NCBI GenBank assembly: GCA_947561715.1
Contig: OX387205.1
Span: 4,965,001 to 5,029,000, forward strand
DNA length: 64,000 nucleotides
Direction: 5' to 3'
Source of the DNA: Ascidia mentula
Taxonomy: Eukaryota; Chordata; Ascidiacea; Phlebobranchia; Ascidiidae
Below are positions 17,660-32,100 of this stretch, in pieces. The notes under the pieces were generated by a model. The model was not told the DNA's origin. It searched no databases and saw only the letters and a program-made list of their open reading frames with translations. The position numbers and the translations under genes were made by a program. How positions within the stretch are numbered: the first letter of the stretch is position 1; each line of letters begins with the position of its first letter.

Positions 17660-19818
17660 ATGCTTAAAATTGTAGTAGGATGTTACGAACAACTTGTTAT
17701 GGGATATTCTGTCAGTCCTGGTGTTGACGAAAAGAAATGGGAATTTTCGCCGTATTTCACAGACCACTCACAGAATGGATGCATAAAATCTGTTGCGGCT
17801 GGATCAACATACATTGCTACTGCGTCAACAGATGAAACAATTTGTCTTTATAATATGACAGAAGGAACAGAGTTAGGAACAATAAAGGTAAAAACGCTAC
17901 CACTGTTGTATGCCTGAAATTTACTATTTGAGTATGGTTTCTATTTGTATTATGAAAAAAAAATGTTCGTTTCTAAAAGCTTTACCCCATTTTCTCGAAG
18001 ATGTGCAGCCTAATAAAAAATATTATTTTTTTTCTTTGTTAGGGTCATTCAGGGGCAGTGATGCAGCTTCTTTTTCCTGACAACAAACATTTAATAAGCT
18101 GTAGTGAAGATGGAACAATATGCATGTGGGAGGTTGGACCTGATGGAAACTTGCTAAAAACACTGCGAGGTTTTTAAAAGTCATAATGTTTGGATTAATG
18201 AAAGTTGTGTTACTTAATGACGTTAAGGGCTGTTCAATGTCATTAAATCTCAAAAAATGTTGGTCTTAAATTTACCTGATTTTATTAAAGGACGACAATA
18301 TGTAATGGAGCCAGTATTGTACAAAACAAATATTATATCAAGTTGATCACCACTGTACTATGTAGTAGAACAAATCAAGACAATCAGCAAATATTTATGG
18401 GCTTAAAAGTATCATATAAAGGATTCGTAGGCCGTTGTTAATCGTTGTGCCGGCCACCGGGAATTGAAAGAAAAACAAGTAACACATACAGTGGGAAGAA
18501 CAACCCTGGTAAAAAACGACAGGGGCAGTACCCTAAGCTAAAAAACATGAGGGGTTGGGGGGACGATGCCACTATCATGCTGTGATGTAATAATAAGTGA
18601 ACAGATATGTAGGGTATGTTGTAGTTGTACAAGAGTTCTGTTAAAGGCTAAATCTGGTGTATTATTGTAAAGGTCACAAAGGAACAATTACATCTATTGC
18701 CACCCATCCATCTGGGAAGTTGGGCATGTCAGTTTCTCCCAAAGATGGTTCATTGCGCACTTGGAACCTGATGACTGGCAGATCTGTGTACATAAAAAAT
18801 ATGAAAAAGTTGCAACCAGAATACATCCGGTAGGAGAATGAATTTTGTGAATATAAAAATTCATTTACATAGCTAGGATTTTGTGTGATACAAGATGGCT
18901 ATATCAGGTTGTCTGAAAAACTTACATGTGCCAAAGCTGGAGGTTCACTGCTGTTGATTAAAGACCATTAATCATTTTATAGTTGGTCTTTGGATGGAAA
19001 ATACTATGTTGTTGCATCTTTACATGTTCTTCAAGTTTATGAACTTGAGTCTGCCAAATGTGTTCATGAAACAACTTTTCAAGAACAAATTCTGGCAATG
19101 GAGTTTTTGCCATGTGATAACGAACACAGGATTACAATCGGAAATGGAGTTGGAGAAATTGTTGTTTTTGATACTTTGAAGGGAGAATGCAAGAAAAAGT
19201 TTAAGGTATTAATTGTAATCATAGCCTCTCAATGACTTCAACAGGATATTCTTGAGCTTATAGTTTATATTACCAGGCACATGAAAATCGAGTCAAGTGT
19301 CTACATTCTATCAAGCCTGGAAAACAATTTTCACGGAATCCTGATGAGGTTTGGTTAGCCACAGGTTCAAGCGATGGCGATATTAAAATGTGGAAATTTG
19401 ATGAAAAATACTTTAGCTCCACATCACATAAAGGTATGTAATTATTGTATGTGTGTGTTTTGAAGTAAAAGCAAGGTAATTTTGTTACAGCGGAGTGTCT
19501 ACTAACAATTAACACAAATGCCAGACTTACTAGTCTTGCGATTTGGCAAAAATGCGAGGAAACTAAATTGACCAAAACCAGCAAGGAAAATTTGCAGGAA
19601 ATTGCAAAAACAAAAGAAAACAATAAAACAGGTTGGTTTTTTGTGAATGTTTTATGTCAACTTACTGTTGATTATTTCAACTCAAATATTGTCATTTGTA
19701 TACCAAGAAAAAATTAAAATTTTTTTATTTATCTGCAGAAGTCGTCCAAAGAAAGAGAAAACTTAACAAGCGATTAAAACAAAAAAGAAAATTGCAGAAA
19801 CTTTTGTTTGATGAATAA
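17660..19818 (+). CDS. PAK1IP1: PAK1-interacting protein 1 (WD40, ribosome biogenesis)
   Basis: Nucleolar WD40 protein (yeast Mak11 family) acting in 60S ribosome assembly; the vertebrate protein also binds and inhibits PAK1. Exons 17660-17887, 18043-18169, 18673-18829, 18983-19205, 19277-19433, 19491-19631 and 19739-19818 close in phase over 1113 nt, giving 370 aa (human 392). The N-terminal VVGCYEQLVMGYSV matches the family start. WD blades include ATASTDETICLYNM, GHSGAVMQLLF...CSEDGTICMWE, GHKGTITSIATHPSGKL...DGSLRTWNL, AHENRVKCLH and ATGSSDGDIKMWKF. The C-terminus is a lysine/arginine-rich tail (KRKLNKRLKQKRK), a likely nucleolar signal. An AATAAA overlaps the stop (19814-19819) and an ATTAAA lies at 19947-19952. 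The gene converges on RNF121. Confidence 0.96.
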
Positions 19819-20040
19819 ATTTTTACAGTATTTGTATGGTTGTGTAGTACAAGTTGTATGTAGGAGTTAGATGCCGGTCAGTAAAGTCATGTAGCTTTAC
19901 TCTTGTGATATGTATGTGCTGCTAGGTCATGTTTGTTAAAATCTGCATTAAACTTTTTTGCTGAAACGTTAGGTGCTGTAAAATCAACACAATAGTAATT
20001 AATCTCCCTGTAAAAATGCAATCAATCCCATGTAGCACAT

Positions 20041-20046
20041 TTTATT
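20041..20046 (-). terminator. Candidate RNF121 polyadenylation signal
   Basis: AATAAA on the minus strand, about 110 nt downstream of the RNF121 stop codon, in the gap between the convergent RNF121 and PAK1IP1 genes. Confidence 0.5.
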
Positions 20047-20156
20047 TCTTCTAAAAGCAGTGTAGTAGCCTCAACCAAACTACCACAAATATATATTTGC
20101 ACTTGCATAAAAACGTGGCAATATACTAAAAGGAAAACTGTTAAATAAGGAATGGG

Positions 20157-22275
<2,119 letters not shown>

Positions 22276-22413
22276 GTTAAATACAAGCGCTTTGAAAGTT
22301 TGAAGCTAGCCCAACTATGTTCGTGTTACTAAAATTACGATCCGTCGCGGTGGCAAGTTTAGTTCACACAAAAATCCCCCGATGATAAGCTGTCTTTGTA
22401 TGCTTGGCCAGTC

Positions 22414-22623
22414 ATGCGTAAAACTCCAAAATGTAGTTTTTGTGGCGAAACTAAAAATTTTAGGAATGCAGAAGGTACTTTTTTGAAAGCTATCCATTGC
22501 TTTATGGATAAAAGGGAGCCAAAAACAAAATTACAAATTATAGAATTTGAAAAAAATCTGCCAGAAAGTTTACCTTCTTCCATTTTATCTTCTATAATTA
22601 TACATCCAAACCCAAAAAAATAA
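22414..22623 (+). CDS. Small uncharacterised ORF, divergent from RNF121
   Basis: A 69-codon ATG frame starts 139 bp from the RNF121 start codon on the opposite strand. The protein opens MRKTPKCSFCGETKNFRNAE, with a CxxC pair and a later His-Cys (AIHCF), so a small zinc-binding fold is conceivable. The second half is richer in Ser, Ile and Leu. The stop codon overlaps an AATAAA (22618-22623), and the gene would end just before the convergent DCUN1D5 poly(A) signal. I recognise no family. It could be a real compact gene using the RNF121 bidirectional promoter, a first exon, or chance. Confidence 0.28.
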   Translation: MRKTPKCSFCGETKNFRNAEGTFLKAIHCFMDKREPKTKLQIIEFEKNLPESLPSSILSSIIIHPNPKK

Positions 22624-22646
22624 AACAAAACCACAGGTAAGCAATG

Positions 22647-22652
22647 TTTATT
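22647..22652 (-). terminator. DCUN1D5 polyadenylation signal
   Basis: AATAAA on the minus strand, about 85 nt beyond the DCUN1D5-like stop codon. Confidence 0.6.
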
Positions 22653-22736
22653 AAATAAAAGGCTTGCTATATCGCAGGCATTGTTACAAAGAAAAAGGCA
22701 TACATAAAAACGTAACAGTGTGAAGAAAATGAACTA

Positions 22737-24620
22737 TTACAATTTTTCAGCATTAGACTTAAGAAACTCCACGAATTCGTCTAAAAGCACTGGCCCTGAA
22801 AAACAAAATCCTTAATTTGATTTAATTTAGGCACTGACAAAAGTTACGTACAAGCTCCATCCATGTCATAGTTGGACAGGTCAGGTTGAATCATTCGACT
22901 AAATTCCAAGACATTATTCCATTGATCCCTGTTTATGACCTTGTTTTTGCATTTCTAGAAAAAAGGCATTTTAATTTGATGTACGTATAATACTTCCTAA
23001 TAACATTGTTTGTCTTCATGTACTGTATTCAAAGTGTTTACAGTGATAATACAGTCAGCGAGCAATTTCTAGCTCTTGCATTCTTGTTTAAACCTGTATG
23101 TTCACTTTATTCTAAACTCAATAAAAATTTCCTTAAAAGCTCTAAATATTTTTATATTACATCCAAGTAAAGTTGAAACTTCTCCAGTAATGTCCATCGT
23201 CCAGAAAGCAGGACTTCCAACATGGCTTTGGCTGTAGGCAAATCAACAGTCCTTTGGCCTGCCTCCTAAAAAAATTAAATATTTGTATATCTTCACAATT
23301 TTTCACTGGATACAGTTGAGTTTCAAGAACTTAACACATAAAAGACAATGTGAAAAGTACTCAATGTTCATACCTTGGAAAAGTCAAAAGCGTATCTGTA
23401 AATGGACTTAAACATGGACGGATCCTCTAAAGATGAACGCAAGGATGGAATTTTACTTTTCAGCTTATTAGTAGAATCACACCTGAACAAACAATTCATT
23501 TACAAATTTTCACACAATAGTTGAGTTTAATTCCAAATTTTTAATTGACACATTAAATGGGCCACATAGTAGTTTCTGGGAAGCAAACTGACAAGTTTTC
23601 AAGTGTTTTGATATCAAGTCACAACATATTATTGAGGCTTCAAAGTTTTGGTTGGTATATTTTCAAAATGCAATCTTTGAGCTTTAAAAGTGTTAAATCA
23701 AATGTTTCCTCAAAATCTTGAACTTACTGGAGTTTGTGCATTCCTTTTGTCCATTCTTTCAGTGAAAAATATCCCATTTTTTGTGCACTTAGGTGAAAGG
23801 CAATAACCAACATTGCAATGTCATGGGGTTCCACTTCACATAGCTCACACAACTTTTCCACACCATCTGGTTCAATTTGTTCTTTGTTGCCTGCCATTCA
23901 ATAGCTTGTTAGCACCTCATATTAATTCATCACAGTATAACATCCATACCAGCAAGTTCCTTGAACCATTTGATACATTTTTTCACCGCAAATGGTTCAT
24001 GTTGCTTATGAGCAGATTTTTGCCTGGATGAAACTGACCAAAGTTCATCGATGCCTTTTTGTGTGTGAGCAGAACTGAAAGAGTTTCAACAACATACATT
24101 TTAATAGATTTTGATAAAGTTGTTTTGTTTTGTCCCATTGTTAATTTAACACTCTTGAAACGATTAGTTATATGTCAATAAAGTCAAAAAAAGAAAAAAT
24201 ACACTAAAGCAACAAATACTTTTTTTACTTTTCTCAGGAGTAATATGTTGTAGTAAAGATCCTGTTAGATCAAAACTGTTCACATGCAAAATTCTTGAGT
24301 ACACAGTTAAACCACAATCACAGAAACATTTATTTCTCGGTTAAATTAAGTCCTGTTATCATAATTGTGGCGTAAATATACATAAGGTGGAAATCGTCAG
24401 GGTTATTGCAACAGAATGGGAAATAATTTCCAGAATCGCTCAATAAGCATACACAGTTAAACTGTATGTTTACAGACATGTGGTTCATAACATTTTAAAT
24501 AGTCGCCTGCACTATGTAACAACACCTTGGTTAAACATTGCAATACCTGCTGTGTTTGGCGCGTTTTGCTCCAGACTCGTCAGTCTGTGATTTTCTCTTT
24601 TTACTGTGTTGTAAAGGCAT
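22737..24620 (-). CDS. DCUN1D5: DCN1-like protein 5 (cullin neddylation co-E3)
   Basis: Its PONY domain binds cullins and the UBC12 E2 and promotes NEDD8 transfer. Exons 24547-24620, 23950-24074, 23728-23890, 23374-23482, 23161-23265, 22852-22954 and 22737-22795 close in phase, giving 245 aa (human DCUN1D5 is 237). The N-terminus ([12 protein letters not shown]) is basic, as in DCUN1D4/5, and lacks the UBA of DCUN1D1/2. The PONY domain includes [57 protein letters not shown] and [21 protein letters not shown]; the last is the family signature around the cullin-binding surface. DCUN1D4 and DCUN1D5 are close paralogues, so the symbol may stand for their common ancestor. Confidence 0.94.
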
Positions 24621-25718
24621 TATGTTTCTCCATTGATCACAGACACATTTTGTATACAATATTAATTCATGTTTCTATATGCCTGCTCACTGGTATTTAT
24701 ATGTTGAAGTCCTAGGCAAAATAAAAAATAGGCAATATATCCACTAAAAAAATTAAGATAAAACCACTTTATATCAACTACTGAAAAAAAATTACTGTAT
24801 GATACACCACAAAACGGCTGATTCGCCATTCATGCGTTTTGTAAGGTTGCATCACAAAGTACATGCATCGGACAACACCACGCCACAGATCTTCCCCGAC
24901 GCTTGGTAATGTAAGTTGGTGGGGGTATTTACCTCAAAACAAATAACTTATTTCAAAAATGCCAAGTGATCACAATAGCTTAATCGGAAAAGGTGACAAC
25001 TACAACACCGAACGTAACAATCTTTAGATAAGCAAAGTGGAGCCAATAATATTGGCCGTTTGGTCAGCAAAGTCGTCTGAAAGTAACACCAGCTGCACTG
25101 ATGAGACCTTTTAGGTCGAAACAGTGGCCATCTGTCTGCAGCTTACACAATTCGTAACAATCTTTGTTTGCAAACAACAAGTATCATACACCTCCACTTT
25201 GCACAATCATTGCAGACAGAAGTGTCATCTCATTCACAACAACCTTTAAATAGTCGTTACAACGAAAAAACCTTTTACCAAGGATGTTTTTGTGATACCG
25301 GTACCGCATTTTGTAAAGAACCAATTGTGGATAACAGAATAATGTGTTTTGATTGACATGATCTAGAAAAACTGTCGTAATATTATTGAGGTACTATAAA
25401 AACTTCAATCACAACATCCTCAAAAATATAGCTGCATAAGAGATAGGTAAAATTGAGTGGATACCTAAGACGAATTAATATTTAATTACATTAGGCGCTC
25501 ATTAATTACTTCATATTTTTGTTTGAATTGTTTTTACTCTATACCCAAAATATTTAATGCCACTTGAAATAACACATATTACTTACAATCTCCTTTAAAC
25601 TGCCTTTCGTTAGAGCGAATTGGACAATATATGGTCCTTTTAAGAATCGTTTGCAGCGAGAGCGTGAAAAACATATCTTAATTAATCTGTCTTTTGCGTA
25701 TCGTTTTTGACAACAGCG
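24621..25718. other. Divergent promoter region, DCUN1D5 / RPL41
   Basis: The two flanking genes start away from each other, so both promoters should lie here. Just before the RPL41 ATG is a pyrimidine-rich run followed by CAACAG, which could be part of a 5'TOP leader or a trans-splice acceptor. I see no further gene. Confidence 0.5.
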
Positions 25719-26919
25719 ATGCGCGGAAAGGTGAGACAATTCTATTTTTATTCAAGTAATTAATTTTGTTAAAGCGATCAAGTTGCTTTACAGTTTATGA
25801 AACGTTTAAAATCCTTCAAAGAAAAACGTTGCAAGTTAAAGGTTCTAGCTCTGTATAGTTCATTTTGTAATCCCAATCAATACAATGTCATTTTGAATAA
25901 GAATAACTTGCTTAACCTAAAGATCTTGCTAAGCTGGCGTTAAACCTCGTTTGTGTGTTGAAACACATGCTCCACGTTTTCATAAGCATGAAAGTTTGCA
26001 CAAATACGAACATGCTGCAATTTTTTGTTTGAGGGATGAACATTATGTTTATCTGCAATGGAACTTTTAAGATAACAAAATACCAGTGTACCGACGGAAA
26101 TAAAGAACTAGTACAAAAGTTAAGGCGATTAGTAGGTTTTCAAACAATAGAAGTGTGTTGATGTAGCGTATTTGTAGTGAGGGGTAAGCGCCACATCCAC
26201 ATGTATGTAAATCCAGTTTCTAAATTTCTTCGGACAAAAATATTTAGATTTCTGTGTATCACTAACAAGACCCAGATTTTAAAATTTGTTCTTTTTGTGG
26301 GAAACTTTTTTAGTTAATCGTTGATATTGCGGAATAGTGAAGGATTTTCACATTTATTAGTTAATTAATTTTTTTTTTACTGATAAAATTTTGCTGATAG
26401 GTATTCCCACCACTTGCAAATTTCTTCCAAATCTGGCACAAGACCTTTCCTATGTTTTCCATGAAATGAAAATATATTATTCACTGGAAACAATGCATAA
26501 TTGAGGGCTAGATACTGCCACAATTTAGGAACTAGTTGTTCGTATATTGTCTGTTCAATTTTTTGCCTAGATTGTGTGGAATTTCTTGATAATGTCATGC
26601 TATTCGCACAACTTTTTGTTTTTTGAAGTAGCTGCAACTACACTGTTAAATACGAGCCAGTGTTGGTTAACTGCAAGAAACTTTTTGTTGCACAAGTTGT
26701 TACTTGCTGTTAAAATTTACAAAAAATGTGTGCAAACGTTTTTTGCACCTGCAAGCCCTTTAAAATTGCAGAAATCATAGTTTGTTTTATTGTGTTCAGA
26801 CCTATTTAGCCAGTATCATTTTTAGATTGTAAAACATTGTTTAATTATTTCAGTGGAAGAAGAAGAGAATGCGACGTTTGAAGCGCAAGCGCAGAAAGAT
26901 GCGTGCAAGATCCAAGTAG
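25719..26919 (+). CDS. RPL41: 60S ribosomal protein L41 (25 aa)
   Basis: One of the smallest eukaryotic proteins, located at the ribosomal intersubunit bridge. Exon 1 (25719-25730) encodes only M-R-G-K and ends at GTGAGA. After a 1.12 kb intron, exon 2 (26854-26919) follows a TTATTTCAG acceptor and encodes WKKKRMRRLKRKRRK then MRARSK and the stop. The product has 25 residues, as in vertebrates, with only a few substitutions, and is almost wholly Lys/Arg. Neither exon is long enough to show in ordinary ORF scans. I found no plausible snoRNA in the intron. Confidence 0.96.
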
Positions 26920-28458
26920 ATCTTTTCCACCTAAAACATTCATGAGTTTTGGATGCGTGCTGATATTCTTCATCATTACTTTGTTGAAACGCTGATTTTA
27001 ATAGCTGGCAACTATGGGTGCAAATACAGAACTTCTGAATGTTATTTATTTTGTTGTGAAGCAAAGGCCAAGTCAGGATAATTTTGGATTTGTTTGGTGT
27101 TTCAAAGATTGTGATGAAACCTAATATAGTTTTGTTCAACGGGTCGAATACTCGGTCCCACGTGGAAGCGGCGCATAGCCGCTATTATATGTACGTGAAA
27201 TATTCACGCTCGAGTGAACACAGGCGATAAAAAGGCGTTCTGCTGGGTTAAAATACGTTAAAATACCTCGCTTACATCCACCTCAAGCACGAGCATGGCT
27301 GTTACATAGGCAATCTTAAGAGATATATGTGAGACTATTTCCAAGGTGTTCAACCACGATAAGTACATCATTTGCCGGGTGAACCCCAAAAGATATTTTT
27401 TTCGGATGAACTAATAATATGTTGTGTAAAGTGCAAACTGATCACCGTAATTTGACGAAAAGCTACATGGGCTTAATTTATCAAAATATGGATTGTTGCT
27501 GTTGGTTGTATGGCATTAAGCAGAGATGTATGACCGGAATGCCAAAATAAGAACGCTGTTCTTTAACGCAGCACGTGGTTAAGATTGTGATTATTTTAGT
27601 CACATTGTCCGATTTTGAAGACTTTTATTAAATGCATCAGGATGATGACTTTTTTTGGGAACGCACAACCATAATTTGTTTTTTGGTCACGTGGGGGCTA
27701 CAGAGCGCTTACATACAGCACCAAACATCTAACCCGCATTTGAACAAAATAGGTTTAGATGAAAAAACCAAGCACTTCAATCGAAACAAGAGCAAAATCT
27801 TAGAAATGACCGCGGTGAGGCAACCCTAGCTATCGGATACTACCTCAAGTGTCTAGTTTTTAGTCCACGAAAATTAAAACTGTAAATTGTCCTCACAGCT
27901 GTTCGTACATTTGCAGACTTAGAAATACATCTCGGATTGTAACGAAGTTTGTACAATAGCATTTATTGAATGCAAACGGATAGCATCATCACTTGTATGT
28001 AGCCAGCTACAAATAAAACACAGTGACAAAAAACATCTTCGAGGGAGCGCAGCAAAAAATCATCGACAAAACGTGGAAAAAGAAATCTGTTCCACATATA
28101 TCAACACGTGACCATGTTTTTTCTTGTCATTGCACTGGATTTAAAAGTTCCTTCAGTTCGGTTCATAGCAGATGCCAAACCTCAGAGAGAGGATACTAAA
28201 GTTGTAATGAGTGTATTTGTAGGGGGAAATTCTACGAGGCGTTATACTGGCCTGCAAAATCATACTTGAGTTAATTTATCGCATTTTCCGATTGTTTGTC
28301 ACATTGACCCAGAAGCATGGCAGTGATGAAAGCAAGCCGAGAGGATTTTCCCGTGAGAATTTAACGACTGTTGTGTCCCAAATAGTCAGGAGAAACAAAA
28401 TTTTGTAAATTTATTCACATATTTAAGGCATATCATTTTGTATGAGAAAACTCAATGG
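26920..28458. other. Intergenic, RPL41 to PDE1 3' end
   Basis: RPL41 (+) and PDE1 (-) converge here. There is no supported gene. A tight cluster of palindromes sits at 27158-27208 and is listed as a finding. Confidence 0.5.
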
Positions 28459-28464
28459 TTTATT
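28459..28464 (-). terminator. Candidate PDE1 polyadenylation signal
   Basis: AATAAA on the minus strand about 0.7 kb past the PDE1 stop codon. A second copy of the hexamer occurs some 45 bp further downstream. No nearer copy was noticed. Confidence 0.4.
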
Positions 28465-29047
28465 TTTTGTGTAAATTCAATCTTTTTACTTTTAACTTCC
28501 ACCACTGCTTCAGAGGTTAAACCAATTTGACGTTCCGAGCTAATAAAGGCGCCTTTTCTCTATTGCTACTGGGTCAAAGATCCAAGCGTTAAGTTTTGGG
28601 AATAGGTTGGATGGGCGTAAATACCGAAACGGGGGCAATGCGTCTCGGTGAAGTTGTTGCAATAGGCGGGCACCAGATCTTGATCCAAGAAATTATGTAC
28701 ACCAAGTAGTCGACCGACCGAGCTTACAAACAAAGTAAAATACGCAAGAATACGGAACTTAAATAAAACACGACCAGAATTTAGTCCTGCAATAGCAATC
28801 TACATTCAAAGTTCGATCGTTTGAGGCAATATGCAGATTTACTTGTGCAGACTTGGTGTTAATTGCACCGCACCGCATCGTATACTCGTACCGGATGGAA
28901 ATATCTAACGTCGAGAAAGCGAAGTATTTTGAAACAAAGTGTACAAATGGACCTGGTTTCGTCTTATACCGTTAGGACCGCACCGAGAAAAGCTGAAACC
29001 ATGAAGACACCCGCGCCATAACTACGCATCCACATGTCAGAAAACCG

Positions 29048-29055
29048 TGACGTCA
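29048..29055. promoter_or_regulatory. Perfect CRE palindrome TGACGTCA
   Basis: Full cAMP-response element in the PDE1 3' flank/UTR. A second half site (TGACGTCG) follows 5 bp later. See the finding on CRE excess. Confidence 0.4.
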
Positions 29056-29171
29056 TGTGTGACGTCGTCTTTCAACTGCCAGGGATGCGGTTTGTCGCAT
29101 GTCTTGTTGTCCACAGGTCAATAAAATGAAAGCACAGTCGAGTAAAAGTTCGGAAACAGATAACGACCGCG

Positions 29172-32100
29172 CTACGTTGGCTCCATGACGTCATTAGAGT
29201 CAAGTGTTCGTTCCTTCCCATCTTGTGACGTGGCGGTAGACGGTTGGATGGGGGCGATGGTGCCGTTGGATGGGCTTTTGTGAAAGTTTGGAAGTGGGTC
29301 CGGTTTGAACGGTGGAGCTTTCGTGAAAGAATCATTCCCAAAAAGATTGTTTTCCCGTTCTGAAAAATATATGTTGGACGAGTTGAAAGAAACGTAAGTG
29401 TTAGGCTGTGATAAACTTAAAGGAATGTCACAGAGTAAAATTGAATATATTCTGGTACAAGAAGAAAATGGTATATGAAAAGATGAACGAAAACATTTTT
29501 TTTTAATTTGGTTTAGTTTGTTTAGATCCGGGGTGTACATCTCAAACAGTGGTGCCATTTTATTGTAAAACTATTACGTTTCACATATTTGTGAGACCCA
29601 TTTTGTTGTCTAAAACAACATAGAAAAAAGAACAACAAATATTTTACATTATTGGTGCAAATCAGTCCGCATGCCAATATTTACCAATGGGCGCCTGACT
29701 CGATCACCCATATGGTTTTATCGGTGCAAATGTAATTTTATCTGTCACGTATATTGTTTATGTGCGTATAATAACTTTGTGTGCAAAAAAAAGTGAATTG
29801 ATTTCCCCTGTGTTGCGGACCCCTGGTTTGTATTCAACGTTAAAATTTGTTTAAGTTGGGAAACGCACACACTCGGTGCTACCTACGTGCGTTTGAACCA
29901 AACTTTGAATACATTTATATGTTCGTTGCCTCAACTTACCAATCTCGTTTTTCCGTTGCCACTGATTTCTGTTGTGTTCCATGTAAGCAAAACACATTTT
30001 TCTCGCTTCGGTCATCGTTTTAACGATTTGAATGCGATTCGTGAATGCGGAACTGCAAAGAGTCATAATTTTTATACAATTAAATGCAAAATTAGGAACA
30101 AAAATCACGGATTTACTCATACTCATAATTCTGAGAATAAAAACACCGGGCCATATACTGTTATTAACACTGTCATGTTTAAGACGGTTGGTGTAGCTCC
30201 ATCATTATAAGGACCGCGTCATTCAAACTGATCAGAATTATCAGATGCAAAATATTCATGGTATTAATTTTACAGCGCTGCCCTTTATTTTCAATACTTG
30301 TATATAAATCGGAAACTTAGGCCTATCTATTAAATGGTAAAACTGCACGACAGATTCGACTGTTTGATTTTTTGAAAAAAAAGATTATTTTGAAACAACA
30401 GCAAAATATATTTTCGTGCAAAAAACAGAAAAACTGATGATTAATATATCACATATATTGTGACAAACAGCGTCTAAGTGCATAAAAAGGTCCCCAAAAC
30501 AATGCTTGTGTGACGTAGTCACTGTGTCCGTACCCATGTAGTAAAAATGTCAAAGTCAGCAGCAGGCCTACCTGTATGAACTACAGTCACTAAATCTTCG
30601 TTTCAAAACGTCATCGGCAGCGGAACTGCGTGCAGCAGCGGATGCAGCCTGGCCTCTTGTCCCAGAAGCACTATTCGCACGTGTTTGCAGGATATGGTCG
30701 TGTATAACTGGACCATTTACTTGCTTGTACATATCGAACAGAATGGTGAAGGTAGGCTCGATGACGTAATCGATGAATCCTGTGACGTAACATACGCACT
30801 CGCTTTATGCATTGAAATCAAGCTTTTATCCATGTTTCGAGAATTTTATCGTGTTTTTGTTGACGTAATACTGCCAACTCCACACACAAGTCTAGTTTTA
30901 AACGAAATAAAATCAGAAATTGCGCAACTTTAAAGTCAGGTAATATTTCTCAATTGAAAACGGAAGCAAACAAAATGGTGGTGACTGTACTTAAACATGG
31001 CGCAGTGTAACAAGGAACAACTCATAACCAGGTCTAACTTCAACGAAAACTATCAACTCACCTATTTGCGATTGGGCGACCATTGTTGTGTGTCGATCAC
31101 ACAGGGGTGAAAGGGGAAGTTTCAATTCTCTTTCTCTGTCACCTTGTTCGAAGAATTCAACCACCAACCTTTCTGTCCACCTGTCATCGTTCAAACAGAA
31201 TGATTACGTTTATTTAGGGATAAAGCGTCACCGATACGTGAAAGTTAATTATCACTGAGCTTGAGATACGAATGCCTGTCGCCTTTTTAAAGCTAAACAG
31301 CAATGAATAGCGAGGACACGTCATTAGTTTAAAAGCAGTGGCCTTATTTGACCCCGTGACATTTTAAAGCTAACTGTATTTATTCCACTTCGTCCTTTCC
31401 TCCTTATTGGGACAGGCAACAATCAATACAACTCAAGACAAATGCAGTAGTGCCTAATGGTGGGAAAAAGTGACGTACGCAGGCGAAAGCAATGTATAAA
31501 GCATCACTGAAATCGCCAAAATTACTGCAAATCGCCAAAAGAAAATATGGTGGCTTATTTGTAGAAACGTGTTTGGAGGGATGTAGCATTGTTGCACAAA
31601 AATTTATTGTCATAACGTTTAGTCGTTTATTTGCTAAAGTGAATGATGTAAGTTTCTATTGGACGATTCCGGGAATCACTTCCTATTCTGGGCCGATGTT
31701 AACAACGATTTCCACCTTTTACTTTTGACCGCATTCATGAAAAAATGTATTTCTTAGGTTAAAATCTGTTGGCCTGTAAAAAACTAGGTGCGCCATATTC
31801 CCTTTACGTTGTTATTTTTGCAGCCACTGACGATGCTTTTTTAGCCAAATGTTGTTGTCTTACTTAATTAGTCAACAGATTTTAACCTTGGAAATACATG
31901 TTTCCATACTTGTGGTAAACGAGGTAAGGTTAGTTTAAATTTCTGCTCTCATTGTGTGGCTTAAAATATGCTGCCGCTGTCTTCTGTATGAAGAACTCAG
32001 TTAAAAGGGCACAAAATTCAATCAATCAATCAAGTGACTGATGCACAAATCCGATGTCACTGAATTAAAGTGCCTTTGCTTGTCAAGAAACGTCAACAAC

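Noticed and set aside
29800..29826. hAT end (...GTTGCGGACCCCTG)
   Set aside because: It resembles a terminal repeat, but no partner end or duplication is visible, so it was not annotated.
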